Source: Ruegeria_B marisflavi
GTDB taxonomy: Bacteria > Pseudomonadota > Alphaproteobacteria > Rhodobacterales > Rhodobacteraceae
DNA: 64,000 nucleotides
NCBI RefSeq assembly: GCF_025673445.1
Contig: NZ_JAOVQN010000005.1
Coordinates: 1-64,000, forward strand
Reading direction: 5' to 3'
Below are positions 1 to 9,738 of this stretch, piece after piece. A model generated the notes under the pieces. The model saw nothing but the letters and a program-made list of their open reading frames with translations. It did no database searches and had not been told where the DNA came from. Every line of letters begins with the position of its first letter. The first letter of the stretch is position 1. A program made the translations under genes and the position numbers.

Positions 1-86
1 CCATTCAGACCTCCCTTTTGGGAGTTTGAATCAGAACCTAGACCAGATGGGAATCCTGAATCTCAACAGACCCTAGGACCCGCTCC

Positions 87-147
87 TTCATTTCGCCCAA
101 AATACTCCGGGGGAGTCGCGCACTGGCGCGACGGGGGCAGCGCCCCT
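87..147. repeat. Dispersed extragenic repeat, copy 1
   Basis: The stretch downstream of sufS contains TTCATTTCGCCCAAAATACT, then CCGGGGG, an inverted GTCGCGC/GCGCGAC pair and GGGGGCAGCGCCCC. Related copies lie at 51973-51993 (5' part only) and 59213-59272. All three are intergenic, next to gene ends. It looks like a short extragenic family, possibly acting at transcript ends. A small CTCCC-TTTT-GGGAG hairpin at 12-25 is the only other structure seen left of sufS. Confidence 0.5.
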
Positions 148-167
148 TTGCCGCGGAATAGTCGCTG

Positions 168-1388
168 TCAGGCGAACAACTCGTGTGCCAGTTCCAGCGC
201 GTCGATCAGCGTATCAACCTCTTCGCGGGTGTTATACAGCCCGAAACTCGCCCTACAGGTCGCAGTGACGCCCAGATGCTCCATCAACGGCCCTGCGCAA
301 TGGTGGCCCGCCCGCACGGCCACACCTTTCTTGTCCAGGATGGTCGAGATGTCATGCGCGTGCGCGGCACCTTCGAGCGTGAAAGAGAAGATTGCCGCCT
401 TGCCCGGCGCATGACCCTGCACGTTCAACCAGTTAAGCCCCGCAAATCGCTGGATCGCATAATCGCGCAGGCCCGCCTCGTGCGCGGCAATATTCTCCAT
501 GCCGAGATCCATCAGATACTCCAGCGCCACGCCGAACCCTATGGTCTGCACGATGCCCGGGGTACCCGCCTCGAACTTCATCGGCGGATCGTTGTAGATC
601 ACCGAGTCCTTGGTGACCTCCTTGATCATGTCGCCGCCGCCCAAGAACGGGCGCATCTCCGCCAGACGTTCGGCCCGGCAATAGATCGCTCCCGACCCCG
701 AAGGGCCATAGAGTTTGTGCCCGGTTATGGCATAGAAATCGCAGCCGATATCCTGAACGTCGACCGGCATATGCACCGCGCCTTGCGAGCCGTCGACCAC
801 TACCGGCACACCCCTGGCACGGGCCCCGGCACAGATGGATTTCACATCAACAACGGTTCCCAACACATTGGAACACTGGGTAACGGCCACCAGTTTAGTC
901 TTGGGTCCGATAGCGTCCAGAACCGCCTGAGGGTCCAGCGACCCGTCCGCCGCGGGATCGACCCATTTCAGAACCACGCCCTGACGTTCCCGCAGGAAAT
1001 GCCATGGCACGATGTTGGCGTGATGCTCCATCGTGGACAGCACGATCTCGTCGCCTGCCTGCATGTGCGGCATGGCCCAGCCATAGGCGACCATGTTGAT
1101 CCCCTCGGTGGTACCCGAGTTCAGCACGATTTCATCCTCGGACCCGGCATTGAGGAACCGCGCGATGATACCGCGCACGGCCTCGTATTTCTCGGTCGCG
1201 AGATTCGACAGGAAGTGCAGGCCACGATGGACGTTGGAATACTCCATCGCATAGGCCTGGGTGATCGCGTCGATGACCGCCCGCGGCTTTTGGGCCGAGG
1301 CGCCATTATCCAGGTAAGTCAGAGGCTTGCCGTTCACCTCTCGCCCAAGAATGGGAAAATCGGAACGAATTTTCTGGACATCATACAT
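168..1388 (-). CDS. sufS: Cysteine desulfurase SufS
   Basis: PLP-dependent aminotransferase-fold enzyme, about 406 aa, that takes sulfur from L-cysteine for the SufBCD scaffold. The PLP lysine sits in ITGHKLYGP and the persulfide cysteine in RAGHHCAGP near residue 355, typical of group II (SufS/CsdA) desulfurases. The start at MYDVQKIRSDFP gives the family's normal length; a longer reading would run 30 residues further into the upstream gene. It overlaps the end of the preceding YIP1 gene by 8 bases, so it is the last visible member of the suf operon. No sufE or sufT is visible in the window. Confidence 0.95.
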   Translation of the reverse strand: MYDVQKIRSDFPILGREVNGKPLTYLDNGASAQKPRAVIDAITQAYAMEYSNVHRGLHFLSNLATEKYEAVRGIIARFLNAGSEDEIVLNSGTTEGINMVAYGWAMPHMQAGDEIVLSTMEHHANIVPWHFLRERQGVVLKWVDPAADGSLDPQAVLDAIGPKTKLVAVTQCSNVLGTVVDVKSICAGARARGVPVVVDGSQGAVHMPVDVQDIGCDFYAITGHKLYGPSGSGAIYCRAERLAEMRPFLGGGDMIKEVTKDSVIYNDPPMKFEAGTPGIVQTIGFGVALEYLMDLGMENIAAHEAGLRDYAIQRFAGLNWLNVQGHAPGKAAIFSFTLEGAAHAHDISTILDKKGVAVRAGHHCAGPLMEHLGVTATCRASFGLYNTREEVDTLIDALELAHELFA

Positions 1389-1974
1389 GCGGAGGAGCTC
1401 CCGGGATTGGTCCCCCGGCAAGGGACAGCAGAACGAAAAGTGAAAACGCGATGGCCAGGATCGACAGAACCAGAACACCCGCCGCGTGCATCAACGACCC
1501 CAGCCGATGGGCCTGGTCGATGAAGTGAAGAAAAACGTAAAGCGCCACCAGATTGGCCGCCAGCGCCAAAAGCGCCGACAGAATCGGGATGGTCAGCGCC
1601 AGTACCAGCGTGACCGCCTGTACGACCACCAACAAAAGCTGCATCCAGACGATCAGCGCCATCACATCGCCAAACGATCCCTGCCCGCCCAGCCACCGGC
1701 CCACGCGATGAACCGCGAGGATCGTCAGCACCAATCCGCCCGCCATTAGCGCGCCATAGCCAACCACCGACACCGGCATGCCCGGCAGAGGCATGCTCAT
1801 CGGCCCAAAGGCAAGGTTGGACAACCCATGCAGCAATGCATTCAGAACAACCGCCAGCGCCAGCCCCAGCCACAGGGTCTCGCGCCCCAGGTTCAACGCC
1901 ATGACGTCCCGCGCCGCTTGTGCCGGATTGGTGATCGACAACAGGGCTAGGCGGCGGATTTCGCTGGGGGTCAT
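1381..1974 (-). CDS. YIP1-family multi-pass membrane protein
   Basis: A 197-residue hydrophobic protein with about five predicted membrane segments and the layout of bacterial Yip1-domain proteins: a short cytoplasmic start (MTPSEIRRLALLSITNP), then hydrophobic helices separated by short loops. The role of these proteins in bacteria is not established. The start at 1974 is chosen because it overlaps the stop of the upstream gene (TAATG) and begins with a family-like N-terminus; reading further upstream gives low-complexity shadow sequence. It lies between sufD and sufS and is translationally coupled on both sides. Confidence 0.8.
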   Translation of the reverse strand: MTPSEIRRLALLSITNPAQAARDVMALNLGRETLWLGLALAVVLNALLHGLSNLAFGPMSMPLPGMPVSVVGYGALMAGGLVLTILAVHRVGRWLGGQGSFGDVMALIVWMQLLLVVVQAVTLVLALTIPILSALLALAANLVALYVFLHFIDQAHRLGSLMHAAGVLVLSILAIAFSLFVLLSLAGGPIPGAPPHV

Positions 1975-2456
1975 TATTCCGGCCTTTCCGCCTGGTAGAG
2001 ATTGGACAACCAGAACCACAGGAACACGACCATCCACAAGAGGCCAACGATGCTCAACGCCGGTCCGGGGCCGATAAATCCCGCAACCAGCCCATTGAGC
2101 AGAAGCAGCGGAGTGGAGGCCAGCAGCGACCAGAACAGCGCCAACCGCGCCGCATAGGCGGTGCCACGCCCCCCCAGCACCCGTGCAACCCAATGCGACA
2201 ACAAGGCAAGGGTATAGAGAACCAGCGGCAGGATGATCACGCTGCCCAGCAGCGCGCCCCCCATCAGCATGTCCAGTTCCAGCTGCTCCAGATGGGCGCG
2301 GCGTGCCAGCGCCGGCATCTGGGCCACAAAGGCGATGACGCAAAACGCCATGACCAAGGCCAGCGCGCGGTCTTCGCGCTGCCCCATGTCCAGCAGCCGG
2401 CGCATCACGCGCCGCGGCCCCCGATAGGTGGCGACGATATCGGCAGTGACCGGCAT
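1974..2456 (-). CDS. YIP1-family membrane protein, second copy
   Basis: A 160-residue membrane protein with about four hydrophobic segments. It starts MPVTADIVATYRGPRRVMRR, a basic amphipathic leader, and resembles the Yip1-domain protein encoded just downstream, so the two are probably diverged paralogues working together. Its start is one base from the sufD stop and its stop overlaps the next start by one base, which implies co-translation within the suf operon. Its function in Fe-S assembly, if any, is unknown. Confidence 0.75.
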   Translation of the reverse strand: MPVTADIVATYRGPRRVMRRLLDMGQREDRALALVMAFCVIAFVAQMPALARRAHLEQLELDMLMGGALLGSVIILPLVLYTLALLSHWVARVLGGRGTAYAARLALFWSLLASTPLLLLNGLVAGFIGPGPALSIVGLLWMVVFLWFWLSNLYQAERPE

Positions 2457-3736
2457 CAGGACCGCCGCGCCAGCCAGCCTTCGAGCCGCGAGACGATGTC
2501 TTCGGCCAGCGATTTGTCCTCGACCTCGTCCACCGCCTCGGCCAGGAAGGCCAACGTCAGCAGGTCGGTCGCCTCCTTCAGAGGTACCCCCCGCGAGCGC
2601 AGATAGAACAGCGCCGTCTCGTCGATCGCACCGCTGGTCGAGCCATGCGAACAGGCCACGTCATCGGCATAGATCTCCAGCTCGGGCTTGGCCAGGAACT
2701 GGCTGTCATCGTCCAAGAGCAGCGACTGGCTGATCTGGTAGCCATCGGTCTTCTGCGCACCGGGTTTCACCAGGATCTTGCCCTGGAACACGCCGGTCGC
2801 GCCATTGCGCAACACCTTCTTGAACACCTGACGGCTTTCACAGCCGACCGCATCATGGGTGATGAACACGGTGTCGTCATGAAGGAAATCGCCGTCGCCG
2901 ACACAGGCCCCCGCCACATGCGCCACCGCATCGTCGCCGGTCAGTTCGACCACCTGTTCGTTGCGGGTCAGCACCCCGTTCACTGTCAGGGTAAAGGATT
3001 TGTAGACCGATCCTTCGCCAAGCCGTGTAAACATATGGGTCACCGCCCGGCGTTCATGGTCGCGCCCCTGGGCCCGCACGTGATGCAACGTTCCGCCATC
3101 GGCAATGTCGATCTCCATGCACTTGTTGAACCGCGATGCTGCCGGTCCGTTCTCCAGAACGGTGACCACAGCCCCGCTCTCCACCCGGATCACGTGATGC
3201 AGAATCGCATCCGAGGTCTCGGATGCATGCTGATAGATCAGGCTGATCGGCTTCGACGGGGTTCCGGTGACATGGATCGCCACCCCATCGGCGGCAAAGG
3301 CCGTGTTCAGCGCCGCCAGCGGGCGTGGAACAGGCGTATGACCACGCGCTTCAAGAACGCCGTACAAGTCCTTGGCCCAATGGATATCTTTGCAGCAGAT
3401 ATCCTCGATACGCTCGATCTGGACACCTTCCAGTTCAAGCGGATCCGACGCCTCGGGATCGAACACACCATCGACAAAGACGATCTTCAGCCGGTCGACC
3501 GCATCGAACATCATCGGTTCGCCCGCTTCGAACGTGGCGGCGCGCGGTGCGTCCGGTGTGATCAGAGAATCGGGCTGGGTATACTTCCAGTATTCGTCGC
3601 GCCGACCGGGCACACCCATCTCTCGTAACCGGGCCAAAGCGGCCTCACGCGCGGCGCGCGTGCAGCCGGCCTCGGGCAGATGCAGCGACGACAACAGAGC
3701 TTCGGTCGCGGTCTGTTTCTGAGCAGGCAGCGCCAT
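2456..3736 (-). CDS. sufD: Fe-S cluster assembly protein SufD
   Basis: A 426-residue SufB/SufD-family protein that pairs with SufB and the SufC ATPase as the scaffold on which Fe-S clusters are built. The N-terminal third is helical and variable; the rest is the beta-helix core. The C-terminal signature DDVACSHGSTSGAID includes the family histidine (about H364), followed by FYLRSRGVPLKEA, characteristic of SufD. It abuts sufC, with the sufD start and the sufC stop sharing a base at 3736, and is followed at once by the YIP1 genes. Confidence 0.95.
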   Translation of the reverse strand: MALPAQKQTATEALLSSLHLPEAGCTRAAREAALARLREMGVPGRRDEYWKYTQPDSLITPDAPRAATFEAGEPMMFDAVDRLKIVFVDGVFDPEASDPLELEGVQIERIEDICCKDIHWAKDLYGVLEARGHTPVPRPLAALNTAFAADGVAIHVTGTPSKPISLIYQHASETSDAILHHVIRVESGAVVTVLENGPAASRFNKCMEIDIADGGTLHHVRAQGRDHERRAVTHMFTRLGEGSVYKSFTLTVNGVLTRNEQVVELTGDDAVAHVAGACVGDGDFLHDDTVFITHDAVGCESRQVFKKVLRNGATGVFQGKILVKPGAQKTDGYQISQSLLLDDDSQFLAKPELEIYADDVACSHGSTSGAIDETALFYLRSRGVPLKEATDLLTLAFLAEAVDEVEDKSLAEDIVSRLEGWLARRS

Positions 3737-4491
3737 CAGTTCACCTCGGCCAGAATGTCGGCATAGCCGTTGTTTTCGACCTCCAGCGCCAGCTCGGGAC
3801 CGCCGGTCTTAATGATGCGGCCATCGGCCATGATATGCACCACATCCGGTTTGATGTGATCCAGCAGGCGCTGGTAATGGGTGATCACAAGGAAGCCGCG
3901 CCCGGCATCGCGCAGCGCATTCACGCCCTCGGCCACCAGCTTCATCGCATCCACATCAAGGCCCGAGTCGGTCTCGTCCAGGATACACATCTTGGGCTCC
4001 AGCATGGCCATTTGCAGGATCTCGTTGCGTTTCTTTTCACCGCCCGAGAAGCCCACGTTGACCGGACGCTTCAGCATATCCGCGTCGATTTTCAGGGTCT
4101 TAGCCTTGGCACGCACTTCTTTCAGAAAGTCGGCGGCGCTCAACTCCTCTTCGCCGCGCGCCTTGCGTTGCGCATTCAGCGCGGTGCGCAGAAAGGTCAT
4201 GTTGCCGACGCCGGGAATCTCGACCGGGTATTGGAACGCTAGAAACAGGCCCGCCGCGGCGCGTTCCTCCGGCTCCATCTCCAACAGGTCCACACCTTCG
4301 AGCTGGGCCGACCCTTCGGTCACCTCATAACCGTCGCGACCGGACAGAACATAGGACAGGGTGGATTTCCCCGATCCGTTCGGTCCCATGATCGCATGCA
4401 CCTTGCCCGCCTCGACGGTCAGGTTCACACCTTTGAGGATTTGCTTGTCCTCTTCTTCAAGTTTGACGTGCAGGTTTTTGATTTCAAGCAT
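3736..4491 (-). CDS. sufC: Fe-S cluster assembly ATPase SufC
   Basis: ABC-type ATPase of 251 residues that drives conformational changes of the SufBCD scaffold; soluble and cytoplasmic. The Walker A motif is GPNGSGKST (about residues 36-44), the signature is SGGEKKR, and Walker B ends in CILDETDSGLD, where SufC proteins typically have the extra DSGLD. The ribosome site GAGGAAA lies just upstream of the start. Genes for surface-carbohydrate-type enzymes separate it from sufB, which is unusual. Confidence 0.96.
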   Translation of the reverse strand: MLEIKNLHVKLEEEDKQILKGVNLTVEAGKVHAIMGPNGSGKSTLSYVLSGRDGYEVTEGSAQLEGVDLLEMEPEERAAAGLFLAFQYPVEIPGVGNMTFLRTALNAQRKARGEEELSAADFLKEVRAKAKTLKIDADMLKRPVNVGFSGGEKKRNEILQMAMLEPKMCILDETDSGLDVDAMKLVAEGVNALRDAGRGFLVITHYQRLLDHIKPDVVHIMADGRIIKTGGPELALEVENNGYADILAEVN

Positions 4492-4503
4492 GATTTCCTC
4501 GTC

Positions 4504-5340
4504 TCAATTCGAATCCACCGAAATGGCGGAGGCAGGGGTTTGGGCGCGCATATGCGCCGGGAAAGCGGTCAACAGATCGGCGCGGGCGCGGGCAACGCCC
4601 TGGGCCCAGGCCAGCCTGTCGTCATCCTTGAGGCCGCGCAGATGCGCGGGCACCTCGGCCAGCGTCAGTGGTATGTCCAGCGGACGGCCCACCGAGGCGG
4701 CATAATCGTAAAACTTCAGATGCTGCTGCCCGCCGGGCATCAGCCAGCTCGACGGCACGCCGCAGGCATCGGCCACGATCAGCCCGTGCAGGCTGGCCGA
4801 GATCACATGCCGGCACGCGGCGATGCGGCGGCAGACCTCCAGCGCGTCACCCGACACGTCGATCAGTTCCAGTGCCGGTTCCTTCTCCAGCAGCGCGGCC
4901 AGCGCCGGGTCGCCCAGCATCGAATGATGCGGTACCAGCGCGATCCGGTCGGCCCGCGCGGGCAGATCGCCCAGCAGATCCGCCACCAGCAGGCCGGGAT
5001 CGCCAAAGGCCCTCATCCTCAGCCCAAGCAGATCGGCACTCAGTGGCCCCCGCACCAGCGCCACATCGACGTTTTCCAGAAACCCGGTCGACCCCACCGG
5101 ATGCAGCAGCCCCGCGCCCCAGATCACCGGACGGCGCCCGTCTGGCGCCGGTTCGCCATAGTTCCGGCGCATCACCTGGATCAGCGAGCCGATGGCCAGC
5201 ATCTCGCAGCCTTTGGGCCCGGCATGGCGCACCTCGCGACCCGAAACATGGCTCACCACCAGCGCAGACAGGGTGTCGCCGAAGTTCGGCACACCCTTCC
5301 ACCAGTAGAGCCGCAATGGTTCGGATCGCATCGCGCACAT
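4504..5340 (-). CDS. Polysaccharide pyruvyl transferase family protein
   Basis: A 278-residue protein beginning LRLYWWKGVPNFGDTLSALVV, the pattern of ExoV/CsaB-like pyruvyl transferases, which add ketal pyruvate from phosphoenolpyruvate to sugars of exported polysaccharides. Further matches are SASLHGLIVADACGVP (nucleotide-sugar fold) and the C-terminal LPLTLAEV-type tail. The start may be the fourth codon (MRSEP). It lies 12 bases upstream of sufC and 1 base after the FkbM-type gene, so it is probably co-transcribed with the suf genes although the chemistry is unrelated. Substrate unknown. Confidence 0.75.
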   Translation of the reverse strand: MCAMRSEPLRLYWWKGVPNFGDTLSALVVSHVSGREVRHAGPKGCEMLAIGSLIQVMRRNYGEPAPDGRRPVIWGAGLLHPVGSTGFLENVDVALVRGPLSADLLGLRMRAFGDPGLLVADLLGDLPARADRIALVPHHSMLGDPALAALLEKEPALELIDVSGDALEVCRRIAACRHVISASLHGLIVADACGVPSSWLMPGGQQHLKFYDYAASVGRPLDIPLTLAEVPAHLRGLKDDDRLAWAQGVARARADLLTAFPAHMRAQTPASAISVDSN

Positions 5341-5341
5341 C

Positions 5342-6292
5342 TCAGCGGTCCTTCAGCATCCAGGCGGGAAGCGTATCGACAAACCGGGCGGGAACATCCG
5401 CATCGGCCAGACCGCGCCGGACCAGTTCGTCCAGACAGAACACCGTCAAGTCGAAACTGCCGAACACACAGGAAGAGGCTACCGCCAGCTGGCGCACCTG
5501 CTCATCGCTCCACTCGGCAATTGTTTCGGGATCGCGGATATAAATGGCATCACCATCCATCATCTGGCTACGAATGGTCTTGTAGGGCAGCCGCGCATTC
5601 TGAGAATTGATGATCTGCCGGGACTTGGTGAACTGGAACGTGTGAAAACGGAAGCCCTGGTCATGCAGTTCCACATCCAGCGGTCCGAACAGCGGCTCGT
5701 CTTCGTAGATCCGATAGAACCGCACTTCGGGCACGATGCACACGGCCTCGGACAGCTTGGTCCGCCCGGTGCGGATCACATCCAGTTCACCGCCCTGAAT
5801 GTCGATCTTGAGCATGTCCGGACGCGGCAGCACATCGTCGCCCAGATCATCCAGCGCGATCAATTCCATGTCGATCGGGTCACGCCGCGCCTCTGTCCAT
5901 TGCGGCTTGCCAAGAAAGGTCACAGATTCACGCCGAACCGGAAACAACGACCCCAACCCGCTCAACCGATGGGGATAGAATCGTCCGGGCCCTGTCGGCC
6001 CCACCGCGCGTTGCAGGTAATGTGTTCCGGGTCGCGGCTCGGCCATAAGCGCGTCAAACGACGCCTGGTCCGGCTCGAACCCCCAAACCTCGCACCCGCC
6101 TACCTGCAAGAGGCGGTCATAATCCGGTACGTTGATCGGGTTGGCGCCGACATCGGTGATCCGCATTGGCCGCTCCGGCGAAAGCGCGTCGCGCAGAAAG
6201 GCATAGCGCTGTGCCAGCAATCGTGCCGCGCGCGGCTGATCGTCAAGTTGACCTGCCTCTGGGCCGTCCTGTGTCATTGCGTCGTCTTCCAT
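5342..6292 (-). CDS. FkbM-family methyltransferase
   Basis: A 316-residue SAM-dependent methyltransferase. Motif I is ITDVGANPINVPDY followed by CEVWGFEPDQASFD, and the FkbM hallmark LKIDIQGGELDVIRTG follows near residue 165. Members methylate sugar hydroxyls in polysaccharides and glycans. Next to a pyruvyl-transferase-like gene it suggests a two-gene glycan-modification module placed in the suf operon. The start at 6292 lies 2 bases from the stop of the upstream UPF0145 gene; an internal Met (MTQDGPEAG) is an alternative. Substrate unknown. Confidence 0.8.
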   Translation of the reverse strand: MEDDAMTQDGPEAGQLDDQPRAARLLAQRYAFLRDALSPERPMRITDVGANPINVPDYDRLLQVGGCEVWGFEPDQASFDALMAEPRPGTHYLQRAVGPTGPGRFYPHRLSGLGSLFPVRRESVTFLGKPQWTEARRDPIDMELIALDDLGDDVLPRPDMLKIDIQGGELDVIRTGRTKLSEAVCIVPEVRFYRIYEDEPLFGPLDVELHDQGFRFHTFQFTKSRQIINSQNARLPYKTIRSQMMDGDAIYIRDPETIAEWSDEQVRQLAVASSCVFGSFDLTVFCLDELVRRGLADADVPARFVDTLPAWMLKDR

Positions 6293-6294
6293 GT

Positions 6295-6609
6295 TCAGCC
6301 CAACACAACAGCGGTGCCAGAGGCCGACACCATCAGCATCGAATCCGCCACAACCTCGTAGTCAAGGTCCACACCAACGACGGCATCCGCACCCAGCGCC
6401 CTTGCGCGTTGCTCAAGCTCGGCCAGGGCTGTCTCGCGCGCATCCTGCAACTTGCTTTCATAAGCGCCCGAGCGACCGCCGACGATATCAGTGACCGAAG
6501 CAAAGAAATCGCGCACCACATTGGCGCCCATGATCGCCTCGCCGACCACGATGCCCTTGTAATCGACGATACGGCGTCCTTCGATGCTGGGTGTGGTTGT
6601 GATGATCAT
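6295..6609 (-). CDS. YbjQ/UPF0145 family protein
   Basis: A 104-residue protein with the family N-terminus MIITTTPSIEGRRIVDYKG, the central VGEAIMGANVVRDFFASVTDIVGGRSGAYE and the C-terminal LGADAVVGVDLDYE. UPF0145 proteins form pentameric cages of unknown function. The start at 6609 gives the usual length and has AAGGA about 10 bases upstream; a longer frame to 6687 would overlap the preceding small gene. Part of the suf operon. Confidence 0.85.
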   Translation of the reverse strand: MIITTTPSIEGRRIVDYKGIVVGEAIMGANVVRDFFASVTDIVGGRSGAYESKLQDARETALAELEQRARALGADAVVGVDLDYEVVADSMLMVSASGTAVVLG

Positions 6610-6641
6610 GCGTTTTTGTCCTTCGCTACCCCAAGGCATCG

Positions 6642-6830
6642 TCATCTCCGCCCCGTCAGCGCCCGCAAGAGCCGCGCCAGACCCCATCCCATAACCGCGC
6701 CCAGGGCCACGGCCGTCACCGGGTTGACGAAATCCTCGCGGTTCAGGTTGACAAAGATCATTCCAGCCAAACCGCCCGCAACCGGCAGCGCATAGGCCAG
6801 AAATGTCAGGATATCGTCACCCTTGGGCAT
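6642..6830 (-). CDS. Small two-helix membrane protein
   Basis: A 62-residue protein with two hydrophobic stretches (about residues 8-27 and 37-56) around a polar hairpin, NLNREDFVNP, and a basic tail. No family recognised. It lies on the coding strand inside the suf operon, 33 bases upstream of the UPF0145 start. The GC-rich codon pattern and hydrophobic profile support a real gene, but its size makes this less certain. Confidence 0.55.
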   Translation of the reverse strand: MPKGDDILTFLAYALPVAGGLAGMIFVNLNREDFVNPVTAVALGAVMGWGLARLLRALTGRR

Positions 6831-6886
6831 TTCCCGGCCTCACATTCCGTCAGAATTCGACAGAGGCTGCGAGAGAAGCAACATGC

Positions 6887-7059
6887 TCATTCTCCCTGCC
6901 CCCGGAACACGATCATGGCGACGCGTATCGCGCCATAGGCCATGGCAAACACCAGCGCGCTGAACAGCGTTCCAATCGGCGTTTCTGTCCCGCTCCACAC
7001 AAGCGACACCGCCACATAGACAGCGGTGGCCAGCAGAACGTCGAACGCGACCCGTTGCA

Positions 7060-7060
<1 letters not shown>
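6887..7060 (-). CDS. Small hydrophobic protein following sufB
   Basis: A 57-residue protein, MQRVAFDVLLATAVYVAVS onward, with two membrane-like segments joined by WSGTETPIG. Its ATG overlaps the sufB stop (ATGA-type), a strong sign of translational coupling. A longer reading in this frame would run inside sufB and is rejected. Roseobacter suf operons often carry a small hypothetical gene directly after sufB; this is probably it. Function unknown. Confidence 0.6.
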
Positions 7061-8580
<1,520 letters not shown>

Positions 8581-8620
8581 AAGAGCCCTCCTTCGCGCTG
8601 AGCGCGCTGTTAGTTCTGTG

Positions 8621-9661
8621 TCACGCGGCGCGCGCGCGGTGTTTCTTTTCTTTGTCCAGCCACGCCTCGGCAAAGCGCAGCACATCCGTTTCGGTCGTCT
8701 CGGGCCCCAGCGACACGCGGATCGCGCTCATCGCCGTGGCCTCGTCATATCCCATCGCTTGCAGCACCGCGCTGGCGCGGACCTTGCCGCTGGAGCAGGC
8801 GCTGCCGGCGCTGATGGCGAATCCGGCCAGGTCCATCTGCATCACCTGGGTCTCGCCCTTCCAGCCGGGCGTCGCCAGACACAGGGTGTTCGGCAGGCGG
8901 GGTCGACCTTTCCCGACAAAAATAGTAGATTTTGCACCGGCCTCAAGAGCATTTTCTAGAATATTTCTAAGTTTCTCGACCCGCTCCCAGACACCATCAA
9001 CCAGATCGCGCGCGGCGGCCTCGGCAGCGGCGCCAAAACCGGCGATACCGATGACATTCTCGGTGCCCGAGCGGCGCCCCATCTCCTGTCCGCCACCCTT
9101 GATCTGCGCCGCCAGATCGGTGCCGCGCCGCATCACCAGCGCTCCGATCCCCTTGGGGCCACCCAGCTTGTGCGCCGAGACCAGCGCCATCTGGGTCCCG
9201 AGCCAGTTAAAGGCGACCGGCAATTTTCCAAAACCCTGCGTCGCATCGGACACCGCCAGCCCCTGCGGCAAGTCCTGAAGGATACCCGTCTCGGAATTGG
9301 CGAGTTGCAGGGTCGATCGCGCGGGATCTGCCACCGTCACCATACCATCGGCGGATACGGGCAAATCCTCTTTGATCCAAGACCTTACAGCGTCATGTTC
9401 AAGTTCACACCCATGCAGGCCGCGATCCTTGAGCGCCAGCGCGGCAGCCTCGGTCGCGCTGGAGGTAAAGACGATATCCGCCCCCTCGGCGCCAAAGGCC
9501 GCGGCGACCTGCGCCCGCGCCTTTTCCACCACCGCCTTGGCCGCGCGCCCTTCGGCATGGACCGAGGACGGGTTGCCGCAGACATCCATCGCCGCAATCA
9601 TCGCCGCCCGCGCCTCGGCGCGCAGCGGTGTGGTGGCATTATGGTCGAGGTAAACACGCAT
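8621..9661 (-). CDS. Cysteine desulfurase, IscS/NifS-like
   Basis: A 346-residue PLP enzyme with the group I desulfurase start VYLDHNATTPLR, PLP lysine in SAHKLGGPKG and catalytic cysteine in SAGSACSSGKVRAS. It is about 55 residues shorter than classical IscS, mostly through a reduced C-terminus. It sits between iscR and sufB, so the operon carries two desulfurases of different classes. A GTG codon one position upstream (9664) is an alternative start. An AT-rich patch near 8915-8975 uses rare codons (AGA, CTA), unlike the rest of the gene, and coincides with a palindrome described separately. Confidence 0.92.
   Translation of the reverse strand: MRVYLDHNATTPLRAEARAAMIAAMDVCGNPSSVHAEGRAAKAVVEKARAQVAAAFGAEGADIVFTSSATEAAALALKDRGLHGCELEHDAVRSWIKEDLPVSADGMVTVADPARSTLQLANSETGILQDLPQGLAVSDATQGFGKLPVAFNWLGTQMALVSAHKLGGPKGIGALVMRRGTDLAAQIKGGGQEMGRRSGTENVIGIAGFGAAAEAAARDLVDGVWERVEKLRNILENALEAGAKSTIFVGKGRPRLPNTLCLATPGWKGETQVMQMDLAGFAISAGSACSSGKVRASAVLQAMGYDEATAMSAIRVSLGPETTETDVLRFAEAWLDKEKKHRARAA
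8919..8969 (-). promoter_or_regulatory. Candidate internal suf promoter with iron-box-like palindrome
   Basis: On the minus strand, inside the iscS-like gene, a perfect TAGAA-TAT-TTCTA palindrome (8957-8969) lies 10 bp upstream of TTGAGG (8946-8941), then a 16-bp spacer and TATTTT (8924-8919). The same TAGAA-N3-TTCTA pattern occurs in the operator-like site at iscR. An internal promoter ahead of sufB has been reported for the Rhodobacter isc-suf operon. The assignment here is inference from sequence. Confidence 0.45.
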
Positions 9662-9738
9662 CACAGAGTCATCATTTCATGGCGGGTACGGCCAGATAGA
9701 CGGGCCGGAGGAGATTGGCAATCGGACCCGTTCCGGGT

